Source: Candidatus Tepidiaquacellales bacterium OLB4/UTCHB1 (GTDB lineage Bacteria > Bacteroidota > Ignavibacteria > Tepidaquicellales > Tepidaquicellaceae). Taken from it: a stretch of DNA of 64,000 nucleotides. Position numbers and translations under genes: made by a program. Below the pieces are notes generated by a model. The model made no database searches. It saw nothing but the letters and a program-made list of their open reading frames with translations, and was not told the origin of the DNA. The stretch lies in assembly GCA_002050165.1 (NCBI GenBank), contig MWSW01000018.1, forward strand, positions 33,949-97,948. Reading direction: 5' to 3'. Shown here in pieces: positions 8,156-17,469 of the stretch; positions within the stretch are counted from its first letter, which is position 1; each line of letters starts with the position of its first letter.

Positions 8156-8758
8156 ATGACCAGAGCTGTTTTTTTAGATAGAGACGGTACAATTAATAAA
8201 GAGGTAAATTATCTTACAAGGATTGAAGACCTGGTTATACCTGAGGATGTCCCGCCAACGTTAAAGCGTTTTAAAGATTTAGGTTTCCTTAATATTATTA
8301 TTACCAATCAATCAGGTATCGCCAGGGGATACCTTACAACAGACGCCCTTGCAGAAATTAACTCAGAAATAAGGCGAAGGCTGTTTGGGTTTTATGGACA
8401 GGAATTGATTGACGCGGTTTATTTCAGCCCGTTCCATCCCAATGGTAGTATTCCGGAATATAAAATTTCCAGCAATTGCCGTAAACCGGGTACCGGAATG
8501 ATTGACCGCGCTGTAAAGGAATTTGATATTGACTTATCAGGTTCATTTCTGATCGGCGATTCTTATTCCGATATGCTTTGTGCTCAAAATGCTGGTGTTC
8601 GAAGTATCCTGCTGCTTGCCGGTCATGGTCAAAGCGCATATAAAAAGTGTATTGAAGATAATATTCAAATTGACTTTTTTACTGAGAAAATTTCAGGTTC
8701 AATAATGTTTATAGAAAGAAAAATTAAATCAGACAAGTTTGATAAATCTCATTCGTAG
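8156..8758 (+). CDS. gmhB: HAD phosphatase of the GmhB/histidinol-phosphatase family
   Basis: Predicted to dephosphorylate D-glycero-D-manno-heptose 1,7-bisphosphate in LPS heptose synthesis, or a related sugar phosphate. HAD motif 1 is VFLDRDGTIN at the N-terminus, motif 2 IITNQSGIARGYLT, and the later Lys and GDSYSDM complete the site. The family zinc loop (CxHx~11CxC before RKPxPGM) is degenerate: it reads SPFHP and SSNCRKPGTGM, leaving one His and one Cys. It is therefore probably a zinc-less variant, and the exact substrate is uncertain. Its end overlaps the start of the next gene by 20 bases. Confidence 0.75.
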   Translation: MTRAVFLDRDGTINKEVNYLTRIEDLVIPEDVPPTLKRFKDLGFLNIIITNQSGIARGYLTTDALAEINSEIRRRLFGFYGQELIDAVYFSPFHPNGSIPEYKISSNCRKPGTGMIDRAVKEFDIDLSGSFLIGDSYSDMLCAQNAGVRSILLLAGHGQSAYKKCIEDNIQIDFFTEKISGSIMFIERKIKSDKFDKSHS

Positions 8759-9917
8759 TTTTATCCAGGTAATAATTGGAATAACAATTCTCGTTTCAAT
8801 CCAAAGTTGTGAAGAAGTACCGACTGACATAGGCAGCGGCTTCATCTCACCGGATGATACTTTAAATGTAAAAGTACTTGATTCGGAAACTGATACCATT
8901 CCATTATTGGCAACACAATACAAAAAAGCATTTTCAAATTTCATATCACCTTTTATTTTAATAGGTAAGACCGCTGGGGTTGAGTCAAGCGGGTTGCTGA
9001 GGTTCAACAATTTACCCTCTACGTATCAGGGTGTAACAGTAAATTCCGCCAAACTTTTTCTTAAGTACGTAAATTATTATTACACTGATTCCGCAGGGAC
9101 ACTTGATTTCAATATTTACAAACTCACTCAGGATTTTTCATTTGCTACTGTTACCAGAGATTCAATCAATAGCGGTTCGTACAATCCCGCACCGGTCGGA
9201 AATTATTCCGGAACGCCGGTTGATTCTGTTACAATCTCAATAAACCTCGATAACAATATGGTGAAGGATTGGCTTGAGTTTGCGGCTGATCCGAATTATC
9301 ACGAACCTAACTACGGAATGATCTTTATTCCCAACTCTGCTTCAACGACAATAAAAGGTTTCGGGTCAACGAACGCGAACACGATAGAAACCCCTTACGT
9401 TGAGATAGCGCTGACATTAAACGGTCAAAATGATACCATTACTCTGAACACAACGGAATCTAATTTCATCACTGACGGAGATATCAGTTCATTACCGTCT
9501 GACAGGATTACTTTGCAGAGCGGTGTTTCTATTCAAAATTTTTTCAGGTTCAACCTCAGTAAATTACCTTCAAATGTAATCGTTAATGAAGCCAGATTAG
9601 AGATGTACCTTGATACAACTTCATCATATTATTTTTCCGTTTCCGAAAAAAGGATTGTGGCAAATTTGATAACTGACAGTACTACGTTAGAAGATACGCT
9701 AAGCATAATAAACTCTGAAATTCAGGGTAACAAGTACATACTTCAGTTTAATCCGTTCGTTCAATTCTGGGCTAATGGTACATTTGAAAATAAAGGGATC
9801 GCGCTTTCAACTTTAAGCAAGCGTCTCAACATTGATAAGTTTGTCTTCTATTCCCCAACCTATTCCGATGTTTCAAAACGACCGAGGTTAAGGATAACCT
9901 ACACAATCAGAAATTAA
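8739..9917 (+). CDS. DUF4270/DNRLRE-like surface lipoprotein
   Basis: A 392-residue predicted lipoprotein. A hydrophobic signal segment ends in the lipobox SIQSC (Cys about residue 24), followed by EEVPTDIGSGFISPDD, an opening I associate with DUF4270 lipoproteins of Bacteroidota. The rest is beta-rich and resembles two DNRLRE-type jelly-roll domains (LLRFNNLP with SAKLFLKYV, and FFRFNLSKLP with EARLEMYL). It starts at TTG 8739 inside the phosphatase gene and is followed two bases after its stop by an outer-membrane protein gene, so the two are probably co-expressed. The function is unknown; a surface or cell-wall-associated role is inferred. Confidence 0.6.
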   Translation: MINLIRSFIQVIIGITILVSIQSCEEVPTDIGSGFISPDDTLNVKVLDSETDTIPLLATQYKKAFSNFISPFILIGKTAGVESSGLLRFNNLPSTYQGVTVNSAKLFLKYVNYYYTDSAGTLDFNIYKLTQDFSFATVTRDSINSGSYNPAPVGNYSGTPVDSVTISINLDNNMVKDWLEFAADPNYHEPNYGMIFIPNSASTTIKGFGSTNANTIETPYVEIALTLNGQNDTITLNTTESNFITDGDISSLPSDRITLQSGVSIQNFFRFNLSKLPSNVIVNEARLEMYLDTTSSYYFSVSEKRIVANLITDSTTLEDTLSIINSEIQGNKYILQFNPFVQFWANGTFENKGIALSTLSKRLNIDKFVFYSPTYSDVSKRPRLRITYTIRN

Positions 9918-9919
9918 CC

Positions 9920-11176
9920 ATGATGAGAACGATTATTAAAAGCATCATTTTTTTCGTTATTGCAACGAGCATTCTGCGCGCTCAGACAGACGAATTTGAA
10001 CCAGGGTCACCTTACACTATTTTTGGTGTAGGTGAATTGAATTACAGCAATAGTTTAAGGACACGTTCGATGGGAATAAATGGCATCGGACTTTCAGGTG
10101 ATTACGTAAATTCATTGAACCCCGCAGCGAATTACGATATGAGTTATACCAGAATTTCTCTAAACGGGAAATATTCATTTTATAAATATTCCGATGCGAC
10201 TTCTACCGGACAAGACTCGGACGGTAAAGTTGATGGTTTAAATATAGGTATTCCAATCAGCAACGAAAAAGGAATTTCACTGTTTCTTGGATTTAACCGG
10301 CTTAGTTCAGTTGGTTATCAGATTACCCAAATTGAACAAAACACTTCCGGAAATGAAACGAGGTTTTATTCCGGGAAAGGCGGACTTTCAAAAATCAATG
10401 TTGGACTTACGTACAAGCTGGCAAATTCAGTTGTGCTCGGAGCTGAGTACAATTACGCATTTGGAAATATAATAGATTCAAAAAAGATTGATTTCGGATT
10501 GCAAGGTGTGACCAATACAGATATAAGAAAGGAGATTGACCTTCAGAACTCGTATTTCAAAGGTGGCGCGATAATAGAAATCGGGAACCTGGTAAAGTCA
10601 AAACTCCTGAAAGATCTGAAGATTGGTTTTTATTATCAGACAAAGATTAATTTCAACTCAGCCGGCGATGCGATTTACACAACCAGCACATCAACTGATA
10701 CTGTTAGAATTACCGGTGAGCCTCTGGAATTTCCTGCTTCGTTCGGTTTTGGCATAAGCAATAAATTCGGTAACAGATACATCGTTTCCGCTGATTTATT
10801 GATGCACAATTGGGAGAATTTTCAGAGCACTAAAATCACAGTTGCAAAGTATGAGAACTCATACCAGCTTGGTCTGGGGCTTGAGATATTGCCTCTAAGT
10901 GAAAGCGATGTTTCGTATTGGAATAAACTAACTTACAGGATGGGTGTATTTTACGGGAAGGAATATTATTCAGTCAACAATAACGATATTAATGTTCTTG
11001 GTGCTTCAACCGGAGTCAACATACCGTTAACCAATCAGAATTCAATTGACCTTGCGATTATGTACTTAATTCGCGGTAAGAATTCTGATGGCTTAATAAA
11101 AGATGAGAATTTATCGTTAGCGCTTGGTTTCAATTTTGGTGAACTCTGGTTTTTGAAACGGCAGGAAGAAAACTAA
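9920..11176 (+). CDS. Outer-membrane beta-barrel protein (FadL-like size)
   Basis: A 418-residue exported protein. The signal peptide is about 21 residues with cleavage after LRA, before QTDEF. SPYTIFGVGELNY follows, an opening I associate with outer-membrane barrel proteins of Bacteroidota. The remainder is a long series of short amphipathic beta strands (for example SLFLGFNRLSSVGYQI, KINVGLTYKLANSVVLGAEYNY and LSLALGFNFGEL at the end), fitting an outer-membrane barrel of about 14 strands. The last residues do not form the usual terminal Phe. Transport of hydrophobic compounds is only a guess from barrel size. Linked to the lipoprotein gene before it and 19 bases ahead of glyA. Confidence 0.6.
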   Translation: MMRTIIKSIIFFVIATSILRAQTDEFEPGSPYTIFGVGELNYSNSLRTRSMGINGIGLSGDYVNSLNPAANYDMSYTRISLNGKYSFYKYSDATSTGQDSDGKVDGLNIGIPISNEKGISLFLGFNRLSSVGYQITQIEQNTSGNETRFYSGKGGLSKINVGLTYKLANSVVLGAEYNYAFGNIIDSKKIDFGLQGVTNTDIRKEIDLQNSYFKGGAIIEIGNLVKSKLLKDLKIGFYYQTKINFNSAGDAIYTTSTSTDTVRITGEPLEFPASFGFGISNKFGNRYIVSADLLMHNWENFQSTKITVAKYENSYQLGLGLEILPLSESDVSYWNKLTYRMGVFYGKEYYSVNNNDINVLGASTGVNIPLTNQNSIDLAIMYLIRGKNSDGLIKDENLSLALGFNFGELWFLKRQEEN

Positions 11177-11195
11177 TAAAATTTAAACCTTACAA

Positions 11196-12485
11196 ATGGA
11201 TTTAAAAATTTCGGATTCCGATATTTTCAACGCAATAGCGAATGAAAAACAAAGACAGTTAAACAAACTTGAGCTCATTGCTTCGGAGAATTTCACATCG
11301 GAAGCTGTAATGCAGGCACAGGGTTGCGTGATGACCAATAAATACGCTGAAGGTTACCCGGGAAAAAGGTATTACGGCGGTTGTGAGTTTGTTGATATCG
11401 CTGAAGACCTTGCCCGACAGCGGGTTAAGGAATTATTCGGAGCTAATTATGCAAATGTTCAGCCGCATTCGGGAAGTCAGGCAAATATGGCAGTGTACTT
11501 CACTCTTGTTAAACCCGGAGACAAGGTTATGGGAATGGATCTCTCGCACGGCGGTCACCTTACGCACGGCTCCCCTGTAAATTTTTCAGGTCAGCTATAT
11601 AATTTTGTTCAGTACGGTATTAATCCGGAAACCGAAGTTCTCGATTACAATCAAATCGCTGATACCGCTAAGAAGGAAAAACCTAAAATGATAACAGTCG
11701 GTGCGAGTGCTTATAGCAGAAATATTGAGTATGATAAATTCCGTGAAATTGCAGATTCGGTCGGCGCTTTTCTGCTTGCTGATATTGCGCATCCTGCGGG
11801 ATTAATTGCAAAGAAACTTCTCAGCGATCCAATAAAACACTGTCACGTTGTTACTTCCACGACGCATAAAACTCTCCGTGGTCCACGTGGCGGGATAATT
11901 CTTATGGGAAAGGATTTTGAAAACACTTTCGGAATTGTTGCCCCTAAATCCGGAAGGACAAAAATGATGAGCGAGCTTATAGACTCTATGGTGATGCCCG
12001 GAATTCAGGGTGGACCGCTAATGCACGTGATCGCAGCGAAAGCAGTTGCGTTTAAAGAAGCACTCTCTGATGAGTTTCTCAATTATGCAAAGCAGGTAAT
12101 AATTAATGCCCAAACTCTGGCTTCAACTTTGATGAATAGAGGTTTTAAAGTAATTTCCGGCGGAACGGATAATCACCTCATGCTCATAGACCTTCGGAAT
12201 AAAAATGTCACCGGTAAAGCAGCTCAGGAAGCTCTCGATGAAGTGGGCATTACGTGTAACAAAAATTCTGTACCATTCGATGATAAAAGTCCGTTCGTTA
12301 CTTCCGGGATTAGGCTTGGCTCTCCCGCTTTAACGACAAGAGGTATGAGGGAATCTGAAATGAAAATTATTGGTGAATTAATCAGCGATGTTATTGAAAA
12401 CATTGGAAGCGAAGATGTGAAATCGAAAGTTTCAAACGAAATCAAAGAACTAACTGCCGGATTTGATTTTTATAACAAAAGATAA
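11196..12485 (+). CDS. glyA: Serine hydroxymethyltransferase
   Basis: Interconverts serine plus tetrahydrofolate with glycine plus methylene-tetrahydrofolate; PLP enzyme in the cytoplasm. It has 429 residues, normal length. Motifs: [47 protein letters not shown] loop ([18 protein letters not shown]), and [13 protein letters not shown] with K225 binding PLP. The start is an ATG 19 bases after the preceding gene. With the threonine dehydrogenase at 54413 it places glycine at the centre of amino-acid turnover here. Confidence 0.97.
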   Translation: MDLKISDSDIFNAIANEKQRQLNKLELIASENFTSEAVMQAQGCVMTNKYAEGYPGKRYYGGCEFVDIAEDLARQRVKELFGANYANVQPHSGSQANMAVYFTLVKPGDKVMGMDLSHGGHLTHGSPVNFSGQLYNFVQYGINPETEVLDYNQIADTAKKEKPKMITVGASAYSRNIEYDKFREIADSVGAFLLADIAHPAGLIAKKLLSDPIKHCHVVTSTTHKTLRGPRGGIILMGKDFENTFGIVAPKSGRTKMMSELIDSMVMPGIQGGPLMHVIAAKAVAFKEALSDEFLNYAKQVIINAQTLASTLMNRGFKVISGGTDNHLMLIDLRNKNVTGKAAQEALDEVGITCNKNSVPFDDKSPFVTSGIRLGSPALTTRGMRESEMKIIGELISDVIENIGSEDVKSKVSNEIKELTAGFDFYNKR

Positions 12486-12881
12486 AGTTACTTTATCTCT
12501 TGTGCCGTTACGTGAATTTTAACGGTAATCAAAAATGATTTTTTTGTTCAGATATTATTCCCCAAAGATTAATGTACGGGAATTAACATTACTAACCGTA
12601 ATAGATGCACGTTACCTTCGTTTGAAATGTTAGTTAGATTAAGGCAACGGCTCTTCAATTATCAGGGTTGTGTAATAGCAGATATTGAGAGCTCAAAATT
12701 CGTAATTGAGAAATACAGACCACGGGATTTTGTTTATTAGACGGTGAATTTATTTTGTTAAGCAATTATTCCAATTATTGAATCCGGGATTTTTTAAAAA
12801 TCATTTCATTTATTCGTCCCCTGTCATTTGTAAATAGGTTTCGCATCACCCGGTGGGTTTGGTTAATGAAAAATTTTAACA
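12486..12881. other. 396-base gap between glyA and tatC
   Basis: No recognisable gene. It begins with a small hairpin (gataaag/ctttatc at 12481-12497), then a weak terminator-like element (12505-12545). A plus-strand frame is open at 12573-12740, and an ATG at 12627 would give a 37-residue basic peptide, MLVRLRQRLFNYQG onward, with no clear ribosome-binding site and no family I know. The last part (12740-12881) should hold the tatC promoter. Confidence 0.5.
12505..12545 (+). terminator. Possible terminator after glyA
   Basis: Six-base stem ccgtta/taacgg (12505-12510 and 12520-12525), then a four-base stem aatc/gatt leading into seven T residues. The stems are weak, so it is a candidate only. 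Confidence 0.35.
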
Positions 12882-13667
12882 GTGTCTGATATCGAAGATT
12901 TGAAAATTGAGAGCAATGAATACGGCGAGATGGGTTTCTTAGACCATCTCGAAGAATTGCGTTGGCGGATTATCAAATCAGTTATCGGGGTTATAGTTGC
13001 AGGTATCGTGATTGCAATATTCATTGAGCCGTTGGTTAACAATGTATTAATGAAACCCGCAATGAATACGTCTCCTCCCATGAAGATAATTAACCTCAAG
13101 CCGATTGGTCAGTTCACAATGTATATGGAGGTAATTATTTACGCTGCAATTGTTTTAAGTTTGCCAAATCTTGTATTCCAGCTCTGGAAGTTTATTGAGC
13201 CGGCATTAAAACCCGCTGAAAGAAAATTTGTCTGGTGGATTGTAATTTTTACTTCTGTATGTTTTATAATCGGTATTTTGTTTGCATATTTCATTATGAT
13301 TCCGACCTCACTTGGATTTTTTGCAACCTTCGGGACATCGCTAATAGAAAATCAAATTTCTATTGAGGAATATTTGAAGTTTGTCGTTTCAATTTCAATC
13401 GCCTCGGGTATAGTATTTGAACTTCCGATGCTATCTTTTTTCCTGTCGAAAATTGGAATCCTGAAACCTGAGTATATGCGTAAATACAGAAAGCACGCAA
13501 TTGTGATAAACGTAATTATCGGTGCATTGCTGACTCCACCCGATGTTATTAGTCAGATAATATTATCAGTTCCGCTTATTATACTATACGAAGTAAGCAT
13601 AATTATTAGTCAGTATTCGCAAAAAAAAGAAGAGTATATTGATTCAAATTTAAATCCAACAGTTTAG
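12882..13667 (+). CDS. tatC: Sec-independent protein translocase TatC
   Basis: Signal-peptide receptor of the twin-arginine translocase in the inner membrane; exports folded proteins. It has 261 residues with six helices. Hallmarks: MGFLDHLEELRWRI (residues about 17-30), FQLWKFIEPALKPAERKF, and ALLTPPDVISQ before the last helices. Translation probably starts at the GTG at 12882, although the Met of MGFLDHLEELR is also possible. No tatA is adjacent. The stop overlaps the GTG of the next gene by one base. Confidence 0.95.
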   Translation: MSDIEDLKIESNEYGEMGFLDHLEELRWRIIKSVIGVIVAGIVIAIFIEPLVNNVLMKPAMNTSPPMKIINLKPIGQFTMYMEVIIYAAIVLSLPNLVFQLWKFIEPALKPAERKFVWWIVIFTSVCFIIGILFAYFIMIPTSLGFFATFGTSLIENQISIEEYLKFVVSISIASGIVFELPMLSFFLSKIGILKPEYMRKYRKHAIVINVIIGALLTPPDVISQIILSVPLIILYEVSIIISQYSQKKEEYIDSNLNPTV

Positions 13668-14635
13668 TGAACCTCTCTAAAATAAAGGAACCGGTTGAGG
13701 AAGAGTTAAAGACATTTCAGAAGAGATTTTCTTCTGAATTAAGCTCAAAAGTTGCGCTCATTGACCTGATAACTAAATACATTTTAAAACAAAAGGGTAA
13801 GAAAGTCAGACCGATGTTGGTTTTGCTCTGTGCGAAAATGTGCGGACAAATTAATGACAGGACTTACACGGCAGCAATAATGATTGAACTTTTACATACA
13901 GCTACACTGATACATGACGATGTTGTGGATAACGCAAAGACACGAAGAGGTCTTGCATCAATTAACGCTGTCTGGAAAAGTAAGGTTGCTGTGTTAATGG
14001 GTGATTTTCTGCTCTCAAAAGGGTTGCTTGTCAGTCTTGACAAGAACGAATTTGGATTTCTTAAAATAACTTCAGAGGCAGTTAAGAAAATGAGTGAAGG
14101 TGAACTATTGCAAATTCAAAAAGCAAGAAACTTTGATGCAACTGAAGAAACCTATTTTCAGGTAATCAAAAATAAAACTGCATCTTTATTTCAGGCGTGT
14201 TGTGTGCTTGGCGGTTCCAGTGTGGTTAACAATAAAGATGAACTCAACGCGCTATCATCATTCGGTGAAAATCTTGGGATTGCATTTCAGCTCCGCGATG
14301 ATTTGCTTGATTACACGGGTAGAAAAAAACTGCTCGGTAAATCCACAGGTAACGATCTAAAAGAGAAAAAATTTACTCTCCCATTAATCAAAGCTCTCGA
14401 AACTGCCCCAAAGAAAGAATCCTCTCACATCATGAAGTTGATTAAAAATGAAAGGGAAAGTAATTTTGAAACAGTGTTTGATTTTATTAACAATCACGGT
14501 GGACTCGATTACACAATAGATAAAATCAACGAGTACTCAATCAAGGCGATCAGACAACTTGAGAGATTTCCAACCTCAGAATCAAAATCTTCATTGAAGA
14601 AACTTGTAAGTTTCATTTCGGATAGGGAATACTAG
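13667..14635 (+). CDS. ispB: Trans-polyprenyl diphosphate synthase
   Basis: Condenses isopentenyl diphosphate onto an allylic primer to make the long isoprenoid tail of quinones; soluble, all-helical, Mg-dependent. It has 322 residues. First Asp-rich motif: LIHDDVVDNAKTRRG (about residues 83-97). Second: FQLRDDLLDY with GNDLKEKKFTLP. The length and the small residues before the first motif suit an octaprenyl or similar long-chain synthase; chain length cannot be read reliably. GTG start overlaps the tatC stop. Convergent with the SpoU methyltransferase gene, six bases apart. Confidence 0.88.
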   Translation: MNLSKIKEPVEEELKTFQKRFSSELSSKVALIDLITKYILKQKGKKVRPMLVLLCAKMCGQINDRTYTAAIMIELLHTATLIHDDVVDNAKTRRGLASINAVWKSKVAVLMGDFLLSKGLLVSLDKNEFGFLKITSEAVKKMSEGELLQIQKARNFDATEETYFQVIKNKTASLFQACCVLGGSSVVNNKDELNALSSFGENLGIAFQLRDDLLDYTGRKKLLGKSTGNDLKEKKFTLPLIKALETAPKKESSHIMKLIKNERESNFETVFDFINNHGGLDYTIDKINEYSIKAIRQLERFPTSESKSSLKKLVSFISDREY

Positions 14636-14641
14636 TCCATT

Positions 14642-15181
14642 TTAACCATCATCCTTTAATTTCCTTAAGAGCGAATAAGCTGCAATTCCAAATGCAACGG
14701 ATACGTTCAGAGATTGTTTAAATCCGAACATCGGGATTTCATAAGATAAATCTGCTTGCCTGATAATCCCTTCAGCAACGCCTGAGATTTCGTTACCAAG
14801 TACAAGACAAATTGGGAAGTCGTCAGTTTTTACATCCCAAATGGTATTTCGTTTGTTTGTTTGTTCGAGCACTGCAATCTTTACCCCGAATGATTTTAGT
14901 TTATCAATTACCTCGATTGGATTTTTGACGTATTCCCAATGTACAGTTCTGGTTGCTCCGAGGGCAACTTTTTCAATTTCTTTTCTTGGCGGATAAGGAG
15001 TGTAACCGGTTAGCCAAATCTTCTCTGCAAGTATCGCGTCTGATGTTCTGAATATTGCGCCAACATTGAAAATGCTCCGGATATTATCACACAAAACTGA
15101 TATCGGGTTCCTTTGGGTAACGAGCGCTTCGGTTTCAGATAAACGAAGGGATTTTATCTCATCGTATGTAAGTTTTCTCAT
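14642..15181 (-). CDS. SpoU/TrmH-family RNA 2'-O-methyltransferase
   Basis: SAM-dependent ribose methyltransferase of the trefoil-knot (SPOUT) class acting on tRNA or rRNA. 179 residues from the ATG at 15181; an in-frame TTG at 15220 would add 13 residues of poor sequence. Motif 1: NIRSIFNVGAIFRTSDA. Motif 2: CLVLGNEISGV. Motif 3: IPMFGFKQSLNVSVAFGIAAY. It is the short form without an N-terminal substrate-binding domain, closer to TrmH/TrmL-like proteins than to RlmB, and the target nucleotide cannot be read. Divergent from the helicase gene (91 bases between starts). Confidence 0.85.
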   Translation of the reverse strand: MRKLTYDEIKSLRLSETEALVTQRNPISVLCDNIRSIFNVGAIFRTSDAILAEKIWLTGYTPYPPRKEIEKVALGATRTVHWEYVKNPIEVIDKLKSFGVKIAVLEQTNKRNTIWDVKTDDFPICLVLGNEISGVAEGIIRQADLSYEIPMFGFKQSLNVSVAFGIAAYSLLRKLKDDG

Positions 15182-15272
15182 AATCAAAAATAAATTTATA
15201 CTTACTGAATAACAGTTCAATTTATTGAGAATTTTTCAGTTTAATCGAAATGTATATTTCGTAAATTTAGGT

Positions 15273-17294
15273 ATGGACATTCGCAAAGAAACGGAAAACT
15301 TTTTCAAGAATGGCGGATTGCTTTCCCATCATTTTGAGAATTACGAACACAGGCAATCGCAACTGGAGATGGCTTTGGCAATAGCAGATACGCTTGAAAC
15401 TAAAACACACCTTTTGGTCGAAGCGCCGACTGGTGTTGGTAAAAGTTTTGCCTATCTTGTACCGGCAATTTTATTCGCAAAAAAATATAATCGAAAGGCT
15501 GTTATATCAACCCACACGATAAACCTACAGGAGCAAATCCTTTATAAAGATATTCCGGTTTTGAAAAATATTATTCCGTTGGAATTTAAAGCGAACCTGA
15601 TAAAAGGTAAATCAAATTACCTTTGTCCGAACAGATTGAGCAGGGCTCTAGAAAATGCCAATTCACTTTTTGAAGATGAGGAACAAATATTCCTTGATAA
15701 AATTCATCGGTGGGCAAAACAAACTTCGGACGGGACTACATCTGATCTGAACTTCAGAATTAATTACAATGTATGGCAAAATGTTTGTGCCGAGAGGGGA
15801 ATTTGCACAAGTAAAACCTGCGGTTCTACTGATACGAAATGTTTTTATCAAAAAGCAAGAATGGAACTTGAAACTTCCGATGTCATAATTACAAATCATC
15901 ATCTGTTCTTCACATTGTACGATGGAATATCTGACCCTGATGTTGTGGGATATCTTTATAAAGATGACTTTGTGATTTTTGATGAATCACATACTCTTGA
16001 AAGTGTTGCTGCAAGTCATATATCACCTGCATTTTCGCGTGAAATGTTAAAATACCACTTGTTGCGACTACACAATAGTAAAACACGTAAAGGTTTTTTG
16101 GTAGGTAAACAATCTTTGCATATCTTGCCGGTAGTACAAAATTTACTCGATATCAACAGTGCATTCTTCGATAGTTTAAAACGGAAATTATTCAAACATT
16201 CAGAAGGCAAACCGGGGAAATTGGCTGTCAGGGTTTACGAGCCGGGTATCGTAAAGGATATTATCACAAATGAACTTGGTGTTTTAATTGAAGGTCTCAG
16301 AAAATTGCGCCAATCTGTTCAGAACGATTGGGAGGAAAATGAACTTAACGATTTTATTATCAAATTCGGGGAGATGAAATACATTATATCTGATTTTTTA
16401 GGGCAAGGGAAAAATTCGGATAACCCCAATGAGTTTGTTTACTGGGTAGAACTAGCATCAAATAATACTGACGCGAATGTATCTCTTTGTTCTTCACCGG
16501 TTGACTTGTCGGATTATTTCAGGCAAAATATTTTCCGGCAATCAAATACTACAATTCACACGAGTGCAACTTTAACCGTTAACAATTCCTTTGAGTATTT
16601 CAGCACCCGGCTTGGAGCTGAATCTTCTGCAAATCTGAAACTCTCATCATCATTTAATTATTACGATCAGATGGAAATGTACATCGTTAACGATATTCAC
16701 GTTCCCAACAGGGATACTAATGAAATGTATGAGTTGATGCTCAGGGATAATATTGTGGAATTTATAAACCGGACGGAAGGAAAGGCTATGGTTTTATTTA
16801 CAAATTCAGCATTAATGCAGAGCATTGCTAATAAAGTAAAAGATGAATTAAAGCAAAATGAAATCAAAATATTCGTACAAGGTGTATCAGGTTCGAGGAA
16901 ACATATATTAGATTCGTTTAAACAAGACGTAAACTCAGTATTGTTCGGTCTGGACAGCTTTTGGCTCGGTGTGGATATACCGGGCGAATCATTGAGTAAC
17001 CTTATAATTACAAAACTCCCATTTCAGGTTCCTGAGCATCCGGTTATAAAGGCAAGGATGGAATATATTGAGATGAAGGGTGGTAATAGTTTTATGGAAT
17101 ATTCATTGCCTGAAGCAATTTTAAAATTCAGACAAGGGGTGGGCAGGCTGATTAGGAACAAAACAGATCATGGAATTTTGGTTATTCTGGATTCACGAAT
17201 TGTCACGAAACCTTATGGGAAGTATTTCATTAACTCAATTGATGAATGTAAAATAGAAATTGTTTCAAGTACGGTTAATACGAAAACTGAATGA
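15273..17294 (+). CDS. dinG: DinG/XPD-type ATP-dependent DNA helicase with Fe-S cluster
   Basis: Superfamily 2, 5'-3' DNA helicase probably used in repair or in resolving R-loops and replication blocks. 673 residues from the ATG at 15273 (an upstream TTG at 15225 is less likely). Walker A is APTGVGKSF, and FDESHTLE is the DEAH-like box. Between them, NYLCPNRLSR, CAERGICTSKTC and KCFYQKARMEL supply cysteines for a 4Fe-4S cluster as in XPD and DinG. Motifs V and VI appear as LDSFWLGVDIPGESL and FRQGVGRLIRN. No exonuclease domain is fused at the N-terminus. Confidence 0.88.
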   Translation: MDIRKETENFFKNGGLLSHHFENYEHRQSQLEMALAIADTLETKTHLLVEAPTGVGKSFAYLVPAILFAKKYNRKAVISTHTINLQEQILYKDIPVLKNIIPLEFKANLIKGKSNYLCPNRLSRALENANSLFEDEEQIFLDKIHRWAKQTSDGTTSDLNFRINYNVWQNVCAERGICTSKTCGSTDTKCFYQKARMELETSDVIITNHHLFFTLYDGISDPDVVGYLYKDDFVIFDESHTLESVAASHISPAFSREMLKYHLLRLHNSKTRKGFLVGKQSLHILPVVQNLLDINSAFFDSLKRKLFKHSEGKPGKLAVRVYEPGIVKDIITNELGVLIEGLRKLRQSVQNDWEENELNDFIIKFGEMKYIISDFLGQGKNSDNPNEFVYWVELASNNTDANVSLCSSPVDLSDYFRQNIFRQSNTTIHTSATLTVNNSFEYFSTRLGAESSANLKLSSSFNYYDQMEMYIVNDIHVPNRDTNEMYELMLRDNIVEFINRTEGKAMVLFTNSALMQSIANKVKDELKQNEIKIFVQGVSGSRKHILDSFKQDVNSVLFGLDSFWLGVDIPGESLSNLIITKLPFQVPEHPVIKARMEYIEMKGGNSFMEYSLPEAILKFRQGVGRLIRNKTDHGILVILDSRIVTKPYGKYFINSIDECKIEIVSSTVNTKTE

Positions 17295-17469
17295 TCGGAT
17301 TATAATCCGGATGAGTAAATAAAATACATCGGATATAAATTGTCTTGATTCCAAACAAATACCTCCCGGCAGTTAATTTATCCGAATCGTTTATTAAAGT
17401 AGATCAACTAAGCGAATGTCGGCTATGAAAGTACATTTAATAAAGAAGTACATTTAACTACTTTTAAAA

